The translations under genes and the position numbers were made by a program. A DNA stretch of 64,000 nucleotides from Fortiea sp. LEGE XX443 (GTDB lineage: Bacteria > Cyanobacteriota > Cyanobacteriia > Cyanobacteriales > Nostocaceae). The notes under the pieces were generated by a model, which was not told the DNA's origin, did no database searches, and was given only the letters and a program-made list of their open reading frames with translations. Location: contig NZ_JADEXZ010000014.1 in NCBI RefSeq assembly GCF_015206815.1, positions 1 through 64,000 on the forward strand, read 5' to 3'. Shown here in pieces: positions 1 to 8,855 of the stretch. Each line of letters starts with the position of its first letter. Within the stretch, counting starts at the first letter, position 1.

Positions 1-59
1 GTATCAAGATTTTCGTGAATTGGTATTAGGGCTGTAAGGCGAACATACTTCAGACTTTT

Positions 60-1910
60 TTACCCTGCTTGACCCATTTCGTATTGAGTTTTGTGATATT
101 CCCAAAGCTTGCCTTTTATCTCTAGGAGTTCTTGATATTTACCTTGTTCAACGATGCGTCCTTGTTCTAAAACAACGACTTTATCTGCATTAGCGATTGT
201 AGAAAGACGGTGAGCGATCGCAATTACTGTCCGACCTACCGATAGCTTTTCTAATGATTCTTGAATCAAGCGTTCGGTAACAGAATCTAAGGCGCTGGTG
301 GCTTCATCTAGAATCAAAATTTCTGGGTCACGGAGCAAAGCCCGCGCGATCGCAATTCGCTGGCGTTGTCCTCCAGATAGTCTTACGCCTCTATCTCCTA
401 ATTTTGTATCAAAGCCTTCTGGCATTTCTTCAATAAATTCAATAGCATTTGCTAGACGCGCAGCTTCTCTAATTTCTGCTGCTGTTGCGCCTGATGTGCC
501 ATAAGCAATATTTTTCCACACAGAAGTGTTGAAAATAAATGTATCTTGACTAACTACAGCAATTTTATGTCGTAATGAATTGATGTCAAATTTTTGGACA
601 TCAACCCCATCAATCATTACATGACCTTCTGTCGGATCGTAAAATCTCGGAATTAAATCAATTAATGTACTTTTACCTGCACCAGTTGCGCCTACTAACG
701 CTGTTGTTTTCGCTTTTTCAATGCTTAATGTTACGTTGTTTAGTACTAGATGATTTGGGTCATAACCAAAATCTACAGAAACAATATCAATCGAATGTTT
801 TAACCCAGAAAATTTAATTTTGCCATTGTGTAAATAGGTTTTATCATCAGTCCTAATTAACTCTTTAATATTGTCCGCTGCACCTGCGAGTGTACTAAGG
901 TGCGCTCTCGTACCATTAATATCTTGAATAATGGGTACAACTCGAAATAGTACAAAGAAAAATGTGAGCAAGGAAGCAACTTGGAGTGTGCCATTCACAA
1001 CAAAAACTGTAAAGGCAAAAATAATCATGCCAATAAGAATTGTACTAGCTATACTTTCGGCTAGAGGTCTTACCAGCGCCCAAATTAAGATAACTTTTTT
1101 GGAAGTATTGACTACATTATCACTAGCGTTATAAAAACGCTGTCGCTCAAAATCTTGAGTAGCAAATGCCTTAACTGTACGAATTCCGTTAATAAATTCT
1201 ATGGCTGTGGATGTAAAATGACCGTTAGCAATGGAAGTGCTAAAACTGGTTTCTCTAGCACGAGCATTGAGCGTTGATAATCCTACACCCGCTAAGGTGA
1301 ATAAAAGTAAAGAGACGATAGAAAGCTGCCACGATAACAAAAACATAGAAATAAAGTAGACAGTGGCAGTTATAGTTCTGGTCATCAAAAAAGCAGCACC
1401 ACTAAACCACTGTTTGATGCGTTCAATTTCTGTAGTAATTGTATTGATTAGTTCACCAGAACGAGTTTTAGCAAAGTAACTTAGGGGCAAGCTTTGTAAC
1501 TGTTCAAAAATTTGCTTACGCAGGCAATCGGCTAAATACAGTTGAGTACTTTCTGTGTATACCTGTGCCAAATAATTAAAGCCAGCCCGTACCCAAGTAC
1601 TCAACAAAATCAGAAAGGATATTCGATATAGTCTATTAATCGCTGAAGTATTGGCAGCCAAAATCCAAATATCAAACCATTTGATGCCAGTTTGAATTGG
1701 TTTAGCATCAGGGTTAGTTAAACTTTGCAAGAACGACAGCAAAAAGCCAATACTAAAACCTTCAAAGGTTGCTGCCAAAAAAGAAAATACTAAAGCAAGA
1801 ATAGCAACTTTACGGAAATGTTTAAATTCTCGCAATATTAAATAATTTTTTTGCCAGAATTTACTAGCTTTAAATAAATTATTTAGCTGTGTGGATAGTT
1901 TAACAAGCAT
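60..1910 (-). CDS. hepA: HepA-like ABC exporter (fused permease and ATPase)
   Basis: This 616-residue inner-membrane half-transporter is expected to work as a homodimer exporting a polysaccharide component or precursor needed for the heterocyst envelope. The N-terminal ~340 residues form a six-helix ABC membrane domain. The C-terminal ATPase has Walker A GATGAGKST (407-415), signature LSGGQ (511-515), Walker B LILDEA (532-537) and the H-loop histidine near 567, so it looks catalytically complete. The identification as HepA rests on overall sequence character plus position immediately after a HepC-like gene in a polysaccharide cluster; a generic lipid-A or MsbA-like exporter is the alternative. 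The ATG is preceded by AGAGACAC, a leader nearly the same as that of hepC. It is the last HEP gene visible here, and the cluster may continue beyond the left edge. In Anabaena, hepA is induced late in heterocyst differentiation; that is family knowledge, not something read here. Confidence 0.88.
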   Translation of the reverse strand: MLVKLSTQLNNLFKASKFWQKNYLILREFKHFRKVAILALVFSFLAATFEGFSIGFLLSFLQSLTNPDAKPIQTGIKWFDIWILAANTSAINRLYRISFLILLSTWVRAGFNYLAQVYTESTQLYLADCLRKQIFEQLQSLPLSYFAKTRSGELINTITTEIERIKQWFSGAAFLMTRTITATVYFISMFLLSWQLSIVSLLLFTLAGVGLSTLNARARETSFSTSIANGHFTSTAIEFINGIRTVKAFATQDFERQRFYNASDNVVNTSKKVILIWALVRPLAESIASTILIGMIIFAFTVFVVNGTLQVASLLTFFFVLFRVVPIIQDINGTRAHLSTLAGAADNIKELIRTDDKTYLHNGKIKFSGLKHSIDIVSVDFGYDPNHLVLNNVTLSIEKAKTTALVGATGAGKSTLIDLIPRFYDPTEGHVMIDGVDVQKFDINSLRHKIAVVSQDTFIFNTSVWKNIAYGTSGATAAEIREAARLANAIEFIEEMPEGFDTKLGDRGVRLSGGQRQRIAIARALLRDPEILILDEATSALDSVTERLIQESLEKLSVGRTVIAIAHRLSTIANADKVVVLEQGRIVEQGKYQELLEIKGKLWEYHKTQYEMGQAG

Positions 1911-2094
1911 GTGTCTCTGAACAAATATTTTCTAATTTCTACAGGTTGCTATAGATGCTCTGTCATTATTTATTTCTAACTTAAGTGCGGCAAATGAATT
2001 CATCAATTACCGCACTGCTCGTAGAGATTTTTGGCTGGATGGATTGTGAATTGATGTTGTTGTAATCAGGAAGAAGGTAGCCAATAATTAGTAA

Positions 2095-2877
2095 TCATGA
2101 ATTATTAATTATTAAGTTGGATTCTGCCTGGACTGGCCACGAACTCGTAATCACAGGTAATTGGTTAAGTTGTTTTTGTCCTTCTGAACTTAATCGTACT
2201 GCTGCTTCTAAAGTCCAATAATGACACCACATGAAACTCATATCACCCCGCAGGACATTTAATAGCTGTGGTAGATTTTCGAGACTGTATTTACGCATCC
2301 AAAGACCTAATGGTGTAATGCTGCGCTTTGTGGTGGTGGAAAACTTAATAACTCGAAAGAGCTTACCTCGTTCTCCTACATAAAACTCACGAGAAAATAG
2401 AGATTCTGACGAGGAAAGTTGTAACAATACCAGCAATACCAGCATTATCGGACTTAGCAATAGCAGCATCACTAAAGCCGCAATCCAATCAATGAGTCGT
2501 AATAACCATCTCCAAGGTTGGCTATTTTGTTTAAACAGTATATTTTCCGAAGATCCGCAAAGAAACATGGGCTTATCAGCTTTTTCACAAGCATCAGCCC
2601 AAAATTTTACCCAAGTCTCACCAATTTTAGGGTCTACACTTACCAAATTAACTGGAGAATGTTTTAAGCAATCGATTAATAATTGCTCGTTTTCTAAAGC
2701 TGGTAAATATGGTTGTTTGAGTTTACCAGAAGACTTCACTAATAACTGACCCCGCCGCCATTGGAGTGTGCAGTATGAGGAGCGTAGAAGCTCTGCTTCT
2801 TGTCGGCAGACATCGCTTTGATCTTGCGGAGTTACACTATAAGCGGTCTGTAAAGTACGAACTAATGAGCTAGTCAT
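2095..2877 (-). CDS. hepC: HepC-like sugar transferase
   Basis: A 260-residue membrane protein related to polyprenyl-phosphate sugar-1-phosphate transferases, which start lipid-linked saccharide assembly. Residues 1-120 have no recognised domain. One strong hydrophobic segment covers 127-153. It is followed by the family landmarks YVGERGKLFRVIKFS (166-180) and SLENLPQLLNVLRGDMSF (198-215). In typical family members the last motif continues into VGPRP; here it continues MWCHYW, so the usual catalytic tail is altered and the protein is short. The gene lies 184 bp upstream of hepA on the same strand and is separated from the Wzc-like gene by a terminator and a long leader, so hepC-hepA probably form their own transcription unit. 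The symbol is assigned from context and similarity to Anabaena HepC as I remember it. Confidence 0.78.
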   Translation of the reverse strand: MTSSLVRTLQTAYSVTPQDQSDVCRQEAELLRSSYCTLQWRRGQLLVKSSGKLKQPYLPALENEQLLIDCLKHSPVNLVSVDPKIGETWVKFWADACEKADKPMFLCGSSENILFKQNSQPWRWLLRLIDWIAALVMLLLLSPIMLVLLVLLQLSSSESLFSREFYVGERGKLFRVIKFSTTTKRSITPLGLWMRKYSLENLPQLLNVLRGDMSFMWCHYWTLEAAVRLSSEGQKQLNQLPVITSSWPVQAESNLIINNS

Positions 2878-3592
2878 GTGTCTTTGGATTAGTATGATAG
2901 TAAATTGTTGAGCTAATCTCGAAGGCGATTCATGCCAAAGACTTTGATCTGAATCTTGTATTGCTTACAAAAAGTAGTAGACGACAGGCAAGTATTCATC
3001 TTTCAAAATTTTGCCGCTGTCAAGATGTAGAAACTTAATAGATAATAACTAGGTAGATAGCAATCAATATTGGGGAAAATGTTGCAGGTAAACTTGCATT
3101 TATGGGTATAAGAGATATCGGGTAGATGTAGAGACAAATGGCCTACTTTCTCCATTACCCTGTACTGTATAAATCTGTTGAATTTTGTCTACCTATTTTT
3201 TGATTTATTCACTTGAAATAAACTAGTCCACTTTTGTCTTTGAGATGCTTGGAAGGGGCTTTAATCTCTAGGATATAAGAATCTGTGGAAATGACTATAT
3301 GCTGAAGTAGATTCTTTATTTAGTCTTTAAATTAGTAGAACTTTATCATCATAATTATAAAGCTGATATAAATTCACTTAATTATTACTAAGTAAATCTG
3401 ATTTAATTTTGACATAAAAAATGTTTAATCAAGACATAAAAAATATAGTAGGTAACAGGTGCTACGTTATAGGTGACAGATTTGAAAATATTTTGGTGTC
3501 TAAGTTTTATCATCTACCGATATCTTAACTACCTTGGCTATTGCAATAAATTAGAAAGTTAGATAAATAAAAAATCTTCTAGCAGAAATATC
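2878..3592. other. Long AT-rich hepC leader
   Basis: About 0.7 kb without a credible gene lies between the terminator of the Wzc-like gene and hepC. It is AT-rich and contains one NtcA-like palindrome at 3452-3465. No tRNA or known riboswitch fold was recognised. It probably holds the promoter and a long 5' leader for hepC-hepA, both transcribed leftwards. Confidence 0.55.
3452..3465. promoter_or_regulatory. Candidate NtcA site GTA-N8-TAC
   Basis: The sequence GTAACAGGTGCTAC matches the NtcA consensus GTA-N8-TAC exactly. It lies 575 bp upstream of the hepC start on the side from which hepC would be transcribed. No good TAN3T box was seen at the usual ~22 bp spacing on the minus strand, so it may be indirect, decoy or coincidental. 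Confidence 0.35.
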
Positions 3593-3640
3593 CAAAAAAA
3601 TATGTGCGATCGCTCTTTTAGGGGATGAGATCGCACATAT
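3593..3640 (-). terminator. Rho-independent terminator after the Wzc-like gene
   Basis: ATATGTGCGATC (3600-3611) and GATCGCACATAT (3629-3640) form a perfect 12-bp stem with a 17-nt loop. Read on the minus strand it is followed directly by a run of seven T (3594-3600). It begins 21 bp beyond the stop codon of the Wzc-like gene and would end the long upstream HEP transcript. Confidence 0.8.
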
Positions 3641-3661
3641 CTCTACAATGCAAAGTTTCTG

Positions 3662-5890
3662 CTATTTTTCTACCGCTTGTTTCAAAGCCAAACGATATTC
3701 CTTAGGATACTGAACAAAACTACTGTCAGAGCTAGAAACGCCATTAGCTACAACCCCAATCAGATTTAACTTACTCAACATGGCTGTGGCTTGAGCAAGC
3801 TGGTTGCGAGTCACAATACCCATACTGGCTACTAACACCACACTCCGGCAAGATGATGCTGTTAACATAGCATCGACCAACCCTAGTACTGGCGAAGCAT
3901 CTACCAGTACTAAATCATAGTTCTCTTCAAATGTTCTCATCAGTTGCATCATCCGTGGAGAACTTAACAGATGGGCTGGATCTGTCGGTTTAGGCCCAGC
4001 CGTCAAAATATCGATGTAGGCTGAACCTAAAGATTGAATACCAATCTGATTAGGTAATGTTGTTTCACTACCTAATAAAGTTGATAGTCCTTGCTCATTG
4101 GGCAGATTTAGCTGTTCGTGCAAACTAGGATCGCGTAAGTTGGCATCGATAAGTAGTACTCGTTTGTGTAACCGAGCAGCACTCATTGCTAAACCCAAGG
4201 CCATACCTGACTTAGCTTCATCAGGTAAAGCTGAAGTGATCATCAAAGACTTCAAACTAGAAACAGTATTGAGAAGTTCAATATTTTTGTAAATTAGATC
4301 CAGCGATTCCCAACGAGGTGGAGACTGTAACACCTGAATTGTCCAAGGGGCAGATGTTTCTGGCTTACCGAAAGGTAATTTGATAATTGAATCTCTGGCT
4401 CTGGCTGCTGGAAGTTTGGGAGTTGTGCCTAACAAAGGTAGAGCTACTTGCTTCTCTAACTCAGCAGTTGTATGTACAGCATCATCAGATGCTTCTCGTA
4501 AGAAAGCCGCAATACCTCCCAACATTAACCCAACAACAGCACCTAACAAGAGATTTTGTTGGAGGTTAGGGCCTAACTGGAAACCATTGTGGGGTTCTTC
4601 CACAACTTCCCAATTAAATCCACCCTTAGCTAGTTCTTGGCGCAATTGTTGCTCTGCTCTTAACAGCTGCTCTAACCTTTCCCGGCTAAATTGCAGCTGT
4701 GGTTGTATACGATTGTAATAAGCCAACAGAGGCGGGAAGCGTCTAATTTCAAAACGTAACTGAGTTTCTTTCTGTGCCAAAGTTTGATCACGGGCGCTCA
4801 GTGCAACTATGGTTGTTTGGGTTTCTACTAGTTGAGTAGCAAGGTTCAAATCAATTTGACCAAATTGCCCTTGTTCTAAAAGCGGCTCTCTAGAACTAAC
4901 CACGCCAGCAGACTTTGTGCCTAAAGTTCTGCCTACCTCTTGTTGTAATAACGCTTTTTGACTACTAAGTTGTTCTTGCAGCTTTTGGACGTTGGGAGTT
5001 TCATCTGTAAAACGCAAGCGTTCTTGAGCCAGTGCTAGTTCAGTTTTTTGGATTTCGTTGAGCAAACCTTGGTAGCGAGTAGACTGACTCAAACGAGAAG
5101 CAACTAGCGCATTTTGGGGAGAACGGTTAAGCTGTTCTTCTAAAGATTTTTGCCGTGCTAAAGCCTCTTGATACTGAGCGCGAGTTGTGCGACGTTCTTG
5201 TTCAACAACATTCAAAGCATCTTCCAGGGCTTTGGCTTGAGCCACCGGATCGATTAAATTTTGATTACGACGAAATCTTTGCAAGTTTGTCTCAGCTGCA
5301 TTCACCTCTTCACTAGCTTTGCTTAACTGTTCTCTAATGACTTGCAGACCTTTTTGAAGACGAGCATCTTGCTGTTGTTTGTTATATTCCACGTAAACTT
5401 GCCGAACAGCCGTCAGAACTTTTTGTGTTTTTACGGGGTCTCTGTCGGTGTATTCTACTTGGAAAATTTTTGTGGCGACATTATCTTCTTTCGTTTTTAA
5501 TTGGTTTAAGGCCAAAGCACCTTTAATAACACCTACATTGATGTCTGGATATTCTGGCTGAAGTTTATCAACTGCCTTTTGAATCAGTCCCGAACTCTGC
5601 ATGAGATTTAACTGAGTAGCTGTGTCTATCTCAACATTTGATTCAGTAAACTGATTTTCGACTCCGCCTGTTTCTTTTTTACCTTGATAGTTAGGTTCTA
5701 CTAGCAGTTGCATCGAGCTTTTGTAAGTAGGCTTTGTCTTAGCGGTAATAATTGCTGCCATAGCAATTGAAGTCACAAATACTGCCACAAACCAAGGAAA
5801 TCTACGAATAAAAACTGCTAATAATTGTCCATAACCTGGGTCTGTGTCAACAGTTGTATTTACACTGGGGTTTAGACTAGTTTGAACCAC
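3662..5890 (-). CDS. Wzc-like polysaccharide chain-length / tyrosine-kinase-type protein
   Basis: A 742-residue polysaccharide co-polymerase. Hydrophobic segments near 33-52 and 446-464 bracket a large Wzz-type periplasmic region rich in coiled-coil heptads (about 170-430). The cytoplasmic C-terminus has a BY-kinase fold: Walker A' LLIDANLRD (about 579-587) and Walker B LVLVDAS (about 660-666). The Walker A loop reads PDEAKSG (556-562), keeping Lys-Ser but lacking the usual glycine of GxxGKS/T. The C-terminal tail has only two tyrosines rather than a Tyr cluster. Chain-length control of the heterocyst polysaccharide is likely; kinase activity is doubtful. It sits between a glycosyltransferase gene and hepC, and a terminator follows it. 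Confidence 0.85.
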   Translation of the reverse strand: MVQTSLNPSVNTTVDTDPGYGQLLAVFIRRFPWFVAVFVTSIAMAAIITAKTKPTYKSSMQLLVEPNYQGKKETGGVENQFTESNVEIDTATQLNLMQSSGLIQKAVDKLQPEYPDINVGVIKGALALNQLKTKEDNVATKIFQVEYTDRDPVKTQKVLTAVRQVYVEYNKQQQDARLQKGLQVIREQLSKASEEVNAAETNLQRFRRNQNLIDPVAQAKALEDALNVVEQERRTTRAQYQEALARQKSLEEQLNRSPQNALVASRLSQSTRYQGLLNEIQKTELALAQERLRFTDETPNVQKLQEQLSSQKALLQQEVGRTLGTKSAGVVSSREPLLEQGQFGQIDLNLATQLVETQTTIVALSARDQTLAQKETQLRFEIRRFPPLLAYYNRIQPQLQFSRERLEQLLRAEQQLRQELAKGGFNWEVVEEPHNGFQLGPNLQQNLLLGAVVGLMLGGIAAFLREASDDAVHTTAELEKQVALPLLGTTPKLPAARARDSIIKLPFGKPETSAPWTIQVLQSPPRWESLDLIYKNIELLNTVSSLKSLMITSALPDEAKSGMALGLAMSAARLHKRVLLIDANLRDPSLHEQLNLPNEQGLSTLLGSETTLPNQIGIQSLGSAYIDILTAGPKPTDPAHLLSSPRMMQLMRTFEENYDLVLVDASPVLGLVDAMLTASSCRSVVLVASMGIVTRNQLAQATAMLSKLNLIGVVANGVSSSDSSFVQYPKEYRLALKQAVEK

Positions 5891-5947
5891 TTTTATTATC
5901 CTTCTCTGCGAGACGCTACGCGAACAACTAACAAGTCAGATGAATAA
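5891..5947. repeat. Short GC-rich dispersed repeat between HEP genes
   Basis: The 57-bp gap between two HEP genes contains TGCGAGACGCTACGCGAAC, a GC-rich stretch unlike its AT-rich surroundings and of the kind scattered through Nostocales genomes. No function is visible. Confidence 0.4.
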
Positions 5948-7036
5948 TTAATGAGTTATACAAGTTTGATCAATAAGTTGCTCAACCTTCCTGAAAAATA
6001 CTTGTTCTGAAAAATTGTTCACTGCATGATTACGAATATTTTCATAATTCCAAGTGATGCGTCCGGACTCTAATAATGCAGCTTGTAGAGAGTCTGGTGT
6101 TTGTCTTTTAAAAAAGACCCCAGTTGTGCCGTGGATTTGGGTATCTAAGACTCCGCCAGCACCATAAGCAATAACTGGTGTACCACTGGCGTTAGCTTCA
6201 ACAGGAACTAATCCATAGTCTTCTAAGGCCGCCACTATCACCGATTTAGCTTTAGAAAAGAGGTCTTTACGTTGCCGATCGCTGACGTGTCCTAAAAATT
6301 CGATGTTATTTAATGCCTTGGCTTTTAGGCGTGCTTGTTCTGGGCCATCACCTGAGATTAATAACCGCCACCCCAACCAATTAAAAGCTTCGACGATTAT
6401 ATCTAGCCGCTTATAACTGATCATCCGTGCAGATGCCAAATAATAATCTTCTTTGGTATCTGAATAAACAAAGTTACTGGTATCAATTGGATAGTTGATC
6501 ACAATTGCGGGTTTGCCATAAATCTGTTGAATTCTGCGGGCAACAACGCTGGAATTAGCAATATAAAGGTCTGGTTCCTGAGCATATTTCAGGTCTACAT
6601 TCCGCATTAACTGAAAAATTTGTTGGATCAAGGGAGCAAAATATCTATAATCTCCATACTCCCGTAAATATGTTTCTGTATCCCACAAGAAACGAGTCAC
6701 ATTATGACAAAAACAAACGTGGTAAGCATCAGGACGTTTGCACACAGCTTTCGCAAAACTGGTGCTACTGCTAATAATTAAATCGTAGTCCTGCAAATCC
6801 AAAGACCGAAAAGCAGGAAAGTAGAAAGGAGCCATCATTCTAAAATATTTGACTGCTCCCGGAATTTTTTGTAAAAAAGTTGTGTTGACTATTCGCTCAC
6901 CTAAATCAATGGTTTTTTTTGGGTCATACAGAGAAGTAAAAACATCTGCTTGGGGGTAGCGCTTACATAGTAATTCAAATACGCGCTCTGCCCCACCACG
7001 CTGAGTTAAATAATCATGGATTAGAGCAATTTTCAT
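5948..7036 (-). CDS. Family 4 glycosyltransferase
   Basis: A 362-residue cytoplasmic or membrane-associated retaining glycosyltransferase of the GT-B fold. The N-terminus MKIALIHDYLTQRGGAERV is a typical GT4 start with the glycine-rich acceptor loop. The C-terminal donor half has the EX7E signature EDYGLVPVE (272-280) followed by ASGTPVIAYGAGGV. It would add one sugar to the growing HEP repeat unit. Donor and acceptor cannot be read from sequence. It lies directly upstream of the Wzc-like gene with a 57-bp gap. The start is the first ATG, and nothing upstream in frame extends the conserved N-terminus. Confidence 0.85.
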   Translation of the reverse strand: MKIALIHDYLTQRGGAERVFELLCKRYPQADVFTSLYDPKKTIDLGERIVNTTFLQKIPGAVKYFRMMAPFYFPAFRSLDLQDYDLIISSSTSFAKAVCKRPDAYHVCFCHNVTRFLWDTETYLREYGDYRYFAPLIQQIFQLMRNVDLKYAQEPDLYIANSSVVARRIQQIYGKPAIVINYPIDTSNFVYSDTKEDYYLASARMISYKRLDIIVEAFNWLGWRLLISGDGPEQARLKAKALNNIEFLGHVSDRQRKDLFSKAKSVIVAALEDYGLVPVEANASGTPVIAYGAGGVLDTQIHGTTGVFFKRQTPDSLQAALLESGRITWNYENIRNHAVNNFSEQVFFRKVEQLIDQTCITH

Positions 7037-7485
7037 AATTTATATCCAGACTTTTTGAAGATTTTGCGAGAACAATTTTCAGTTATTTACTGTCAACAAC
7101 TTTTGTGTTTAGCACTATAAAATTTCAAGAGATAAATATTAGTTACTCAAGATACTTTCTGGGAATATTTATCTAAACGAAAGTAAATTAAATCCATCGG
7201 AGAAAAATAAATCTTTAAATAATGTACTATTTTTTTTAAATAGCTACATAAAGAAATTTAATTTTTATCCGATGACTACAAATTAGTCCTACTCTTAAAA
7301 AGGAGGACTATATGGCAAAAGTCAAAAGTTAAAAGTCAAAAGTGAAATGCTTGCAGTGAATTGGTTTTAGCGTTTTAGAATGTCCTAACTTATCTGGCTA
7401 CGGCTATATGATAGAATTCCCCCTTTTATCAAGGGGGTGAAATATATCAATATTACTTGTGACTAATACCTATTAAACTTAGATA
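7037..7485. other. Intergenic spacer with tandem repeats and a hairpin
   Basis: This 449-bp gap inside the HEP region is AT-rich. It holds an AGTCAAAAGTTAAAAGT-type heptamer tract (7315-7346) and a hairpin CCCCCTT/AAGGGGG (7419-7437) 49 bp beyond the stop of the SAF-domain oxidoreductase. The hairpin lacks a U tract on the minus strand, so it is at best a weak terminator or transcript-stabilising stem. A secondary promoter for the glycosyltransferase could lie here, but none is obvious. Confidence 0.5.
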
Positions 7486-8799
7486 TTATCCAACGGCTAC
7501 CAGAACTTTTTCGGAAGCAAAATAAGCATTTTGTTCAGCGCGTAGTTGGTCGCAAAGTCTACTTTCCGGTAACTCTACATCGTCGTAAGTCAGAACTTGA
7601 TCACGAGGAATGTCTCTTTTTAGGCGACATCCTTCAGCTAAACCCATTGGTAAAAGTTTTTGTGCTTGAACAATCGCAGAATTTTCGCATTGGCCGTATG
7701 TCATATAGTAACCAATGCCATCAAGAATTTCCCCTGCTTTCAAATCGATTTTGGCAGTTGTGACTACATCTACCAAAGGCTTACCGATGGGAGCCATGAC
7801 AGCATCGCGGAAGAGGACAGCACGCGCTACCGATAAGGGAACTTCAAAATGGCAGAGGTGATAAGGAGTATAGAAGCTATAGAGAGGGCCTTCACCTAAC
7901 TTATATAGGTTGAGGTAGTGACGTTGTTTGGGGTCATCGTGAGTGGCGAAGACAAACACACCAGGGCCTGGCTTGGCTCCGACGACATAATCAACAATTC
8001 CGCCTAGTTCTTTGAGTTGCTCAATATCGTACATGTTGGTCATGTCATCAACATGACCTGTGAAGTCGTAACCTAGCATTCCCCGCTTGGCGACTTGCAT
8101 ACCTGTAGCATTGGCAACGATCGCCTGCTCGAATGATATTTTTGTACCATCGGCGAAGCTTGTCACCATGTGGGCTTTTTGTCCCCAACGTTTAGCGAAT
8201 GCTTCTTGGGTTGTGGGGTTGCGATAGGGGTCTTGAAGTCCTTTAATGTTACCGCACAATAATGGAGTTAGACCGATGCTTTTCACGAATCTGTAAAGAT
8301 TCATTTCCACACCTGGCTGGTCGCCATCACAGGCGCTGAGAATTACTCCAGCTTTGTCAGCATAGACTTTCAGGATAGAGCCAACAGTGCCGTCAAGTTC
8401 GGCATTCATCATAATTACATGTTTACGATGGGCGATCGCTTCCATGACGACATGAGCGCCAAATTCTACTGCGCCAGTAACTTCAATAATCGCCTCGATG
8501 CTCTCAGCTTGACAGAGAAGTTTAGCATCGTCTGTGACCGCGTATTTGCCACTAGCGATCGCATCTTCTAAATCGCTAACGCTGCTCACAACTTGAATAT
8601 CTTCAATACCAGCTTCTGTATAAGCTCGTTTGGCTCCATCAATACTGCGGTTAAAGATTGCAACTAGCTCCATTCCCGGTACCGAATTAATAATTTGATT
8701 GGCAATTCCTCGACCCATAAAACCAGCACCAATCATTCCCACTTTGATAGGATTACCAACAGCAGCACGGGCTTTTAAAGCATTATCAATAATAATCAT
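7486..8799 (-). CDS. NAD(P)-dependent oxidoreductase with SAF domain
   Basis: A 437-residue cytoplasmic enzyme. A Rossmann GxGxxG loop (GAGFMG, 24-29) opens a homoserine-dehydrogenase-like NAD(P) domain. The middle contains a conserved CDGDQPG segment. The C-terminus (about 348-412) is a SAF domain with KAGEIL and GLAEGC-type elements, as in sialic-acid and antifreeze-like proteins. A member of this family occurs in the Anabaena HEP island, so a nucleotide-sugar or branched-sugar reduction is plausible, but no substrate is known to me. It is followed by a 449-bp gap and preceded by rfbC (56 bp), fitting one operon with the genes upstream. Confidence 0.8.
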   Translation of the reverse strand: MIIIDNALKARAAVGNPIKVGMIGAGFMGRGIANQIINSVPGMELVAIFNRSIDGAKRAYTEAGIEDIQVVSSVSDLEDAIASGKYAVTDDAKLLCQAESIEAIIEVTGAVEFGAHVVMEAIAHRKHVIMMNAELDGTVGSILKVYADKAGVILSACDGDQPGVEMNLYRFVKSIGLTPLLCGNIKGLQDPYRNPTTQEAFAKRWGQKAHMVTSFADGTKISFEQAIVANATGMQVAKRGMLGYDFTGHVDDMTNMYDIEQLKELGGIVDYVVGAKPGPGVFVFATHDDPKQRHYLNLYKLGEGPLYSFYTPYHLCHFEVPLSVARAVLFRDAVMAPIGKPLVDVVTTAKIDLKAGEILDGIGYYMTYGQCENSAIVQAQKLLPMGLAEGCRLKRDIPRDQVLTYDDVELPESRLCDQLRAEQNAYFASEKVLVAVG

Positions 8800-8855
8800 G
8801 AACTTCCTCTAATTGCTATGTGTATGCACTAAAGACAAATAATTTTAATCACTAA

